This document shows, in pieces, positions 7,136 through 8,124 of a DNA stretch of 8,124 nucleotides. Source of the DNA: Arenibacter sp963972175 (GTDB lineage: Bacteria > Bacteroidota > Bacteroidia > Flavobacteriales > Flavobacteriaceae). The DNA is taken from positions 1 to 8,124 of the forward strand of contig CAXAVP010000199.1 in NCBI GenBank assembly GCA_963972175.1, written 5' to 3'. A model generated the notes under the pieces. The model saw only the letters and a program-made list of their open reading frames with translations. It was not told where the DNA came from and ran no database searches. Position numbers and translations under genes: made by a program. The number at the start of each line of letters is the position of its first letter. The first letter of the stretch is position 1.

Positions 7136-8124
7136 AGTCTTAAGAATAGGTATATCAAAATTAAACGAATTACAATTTCGGGATAGGATTGCCCAGCTGG
7201 GCTCCTTGGTGTTCAGGGAAAATAATACAGCAACCAGCAAGGGAAATTTTCCATGGGCCCCTTTCAAAGCCATGGTACAAAAGGAAATTTCCGATCATTT
7301 TAGGAACTGGCGTTTTATAATTCTATTTGCCATTATTTCCTTGGCCTGTTTGGGAACATTGTTTGCCACTATGGCCGACGGAATGAAGGCCATTACGGCA
7401 GATGGTTCAGGAAACAACTTTTTTTTCCTGAACTTATTTACAAAATCCAATGGCACCTTGCCGCCATTTTTTGGTTTTGTGGGATTCCTAGGCCCCTTGT
7501 TTGGGATAAGTTTGGGGTTCGATGCCATTAGTTCTGAACAGCAAAGGGGAACCCTGAGTAGGATTATGGCGCAACCCATCCCTAGGGACAGTATTCTTAA
7601 TGCTAAATTCTTGGCCGGGATAATCGTGATCAGCCTTATGTTTTTTACATTGAGTTTTCTGGTTTTGGGGTCGGGGCTCATAGCTATAGGAATACCGCCC
7701 ACAGCCGAAGAATTTATGCGGATTATGGTGTATACGGTACTCAGTATTGTCTATGTTTCCTTTTGGCTGAACCTTGCTATTTTGTTTTCAGTACGTTTTA
7801 AACAATCGGCCACTTCCGCTTTGTTGGGGATAGCGGTATGGTTGTTTTGTACCATTTTTTATCCTTTGATAGCCAATATGATCATAAAGGCCTATGAACC
7901 CTCAAAATTTGCCTCCCCCAGGGCCATTTACTTTTATGAGAAATTAAAGTTCTATCTGGGGCAGTTTATGCCAAATGAGCTGTTTGATGGGATTACCTCC
8001 GCTATATTGGTGCCTTCCATACGCAGTTTGGGACCACTGAGCATGGAGCAGCTACAGGGGGCCATCCCCAGTGCCCTGCCATTGGGACAGAGCATTATGC
8101 TGGTCTGGCCACAGCTTACCGGTT
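7125..8124 (+). CDS. ABC-2 type permease, NosY-like, 3' end cut by the window
   Basis: The open frame runs 333 codons without a stop to the window edge, so this is a partial gene missing its C-terminus. Hydrophobic segments can be read near residues 63-83, 115-135, 163-190, 200-222 and 233-255, with a further one expected past 323. The coupling region SEQQRGTLSRIMAQP (137-151) is the ABC-2 signature that follows the second helix. The stretch of about 65 residues between helices 1 and 2 carries an NNFFFLNLF segment, which may be a re-entrant or periplasmic loop. The start at 7125 overlaps the ATPase stop by 11 bases. It gives about 50 extra residues before MVQKEISDHFRNWRF (50-64), which looks like the family's usual N-terminus, so the ATG at 7272 is an alternative start. 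I prefer 7125 because of the coupling with the ATPase gene and because the frame continues unbroken. It should work with the ATPase at 6155 and the NEW3 protein at 5007. Confidence 0.9.
   Translation, partial: MKNKVLRIGISKLNELQFRDRIAQLGSLVFRENNTATSKGNFPWAPFKAMVQKEISDHFRNWRFIILFAIISLACLGTLFATMADGMKAITADGSGNNFFFLNLFTKSNGTLPPFFGFVGFLGPLFGISLGFDAISSEQQRGTLSRIMAQPIPRDSILNAKFLAGIIVISLMFFTLSFLVLGSGLIAIGIPPTAEEFMRIMVYTVLSIVYVSFWLNLAILFSVRFKQSATSALLGIAVWLFCTIFYPLIANMIIKAYEPSKFASPRAIYFYEKLKFYLGQFMPNELFDGITSAILVPSIRSLGPLSMEQLQGAIPSALPLGQSIMLVWPQLTG

Noticed and set aside
7295..7702. 135-codon minus-strand frame
   Set aside because: It lies fully opposite the permease, whose + strand frame has hydrophobic helices and an ABC-2 coupling motif; the minus frame is its shadow.
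1..8124. CRISPR array, tRNA, rRNA, insertion sequence or attachment site
   Set aside because: No regularly spaced repeats, cloverleaf-like segments, transposase frames or flanking terminal repeats were seen by eye.

Overview
The window looks like chromosomal DNA from a Bacteroidota bacterium, most likely a marine member of the Flavobacteriaceae. Three things point there. The proteins resemble the GldA/GldF/GldG type of ABC machinery. Start codons are preceded by A/T-rich sequence instead of a clear Shine-Dalgarno motif. The DNA is moderately AT-rich, with frequent ATA, GTA and AGG codons. The genus cannot be fixed from the sequence.

Layout. Bases 1-249 hold no convincing gene, only a few short open frames and one 7-bp inverted repeat. 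Bases 250-669 encode a small, divergent Hsp20/alpha-crystallin-like protein. After a 102-bp gap with a possible hairpin, every remaining gene reads on the + strand. The first cassette is an ABC ATPase (772-1701), an ABC-2 membrane permease (1704-2426), a GldG-family auxiliary protein (2442-3950) and a DUF4340 protein (3974-4942). A 64-bp A/T-rich gap follows. The second cassette is a secreted, membrane-anchored protein with three NEW3-like Ig domains (5007-6155), a second ABC ATPase (6155-7135) and a second ABC-2 permease that runs off the window end (7125-8124).

How the genes work together (inference). The four-gene set ATPase, permease, GldG-family and DUF4340 is a recurring module in bacteria. 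It would make an inner-membrane ABC-2 complex, with GldG and DUF4340 supplying large periplasmic domains. The three-gene set NEW3 protein, ATPase and permease is a second recurring arrangement of NosF/NosY style. Here the two lie end to end, all on one strand and with only short gaps, so they may be one long transcription unit or two adjacent ones. Both permeases may move or extract lipids, lipoproteins or envelope polymers, or use ATP hydrolysis to act on periplasmic partners; no substrate can be read from the sequence. The gld resemblance does not prove a role in gliding.

No mobile element, CRISPR array, tRNA, rRNA, phage gene or toxin-antitoxin pair was seen. The most interesting points are the head-to-tail joining of two different ABC-2 modules, the NEW3 Ig-repeat protein at the junction, the internal duplication in the DUF4340 protein, and an unusual cytoplasmic N-terminal extension on the last permease.
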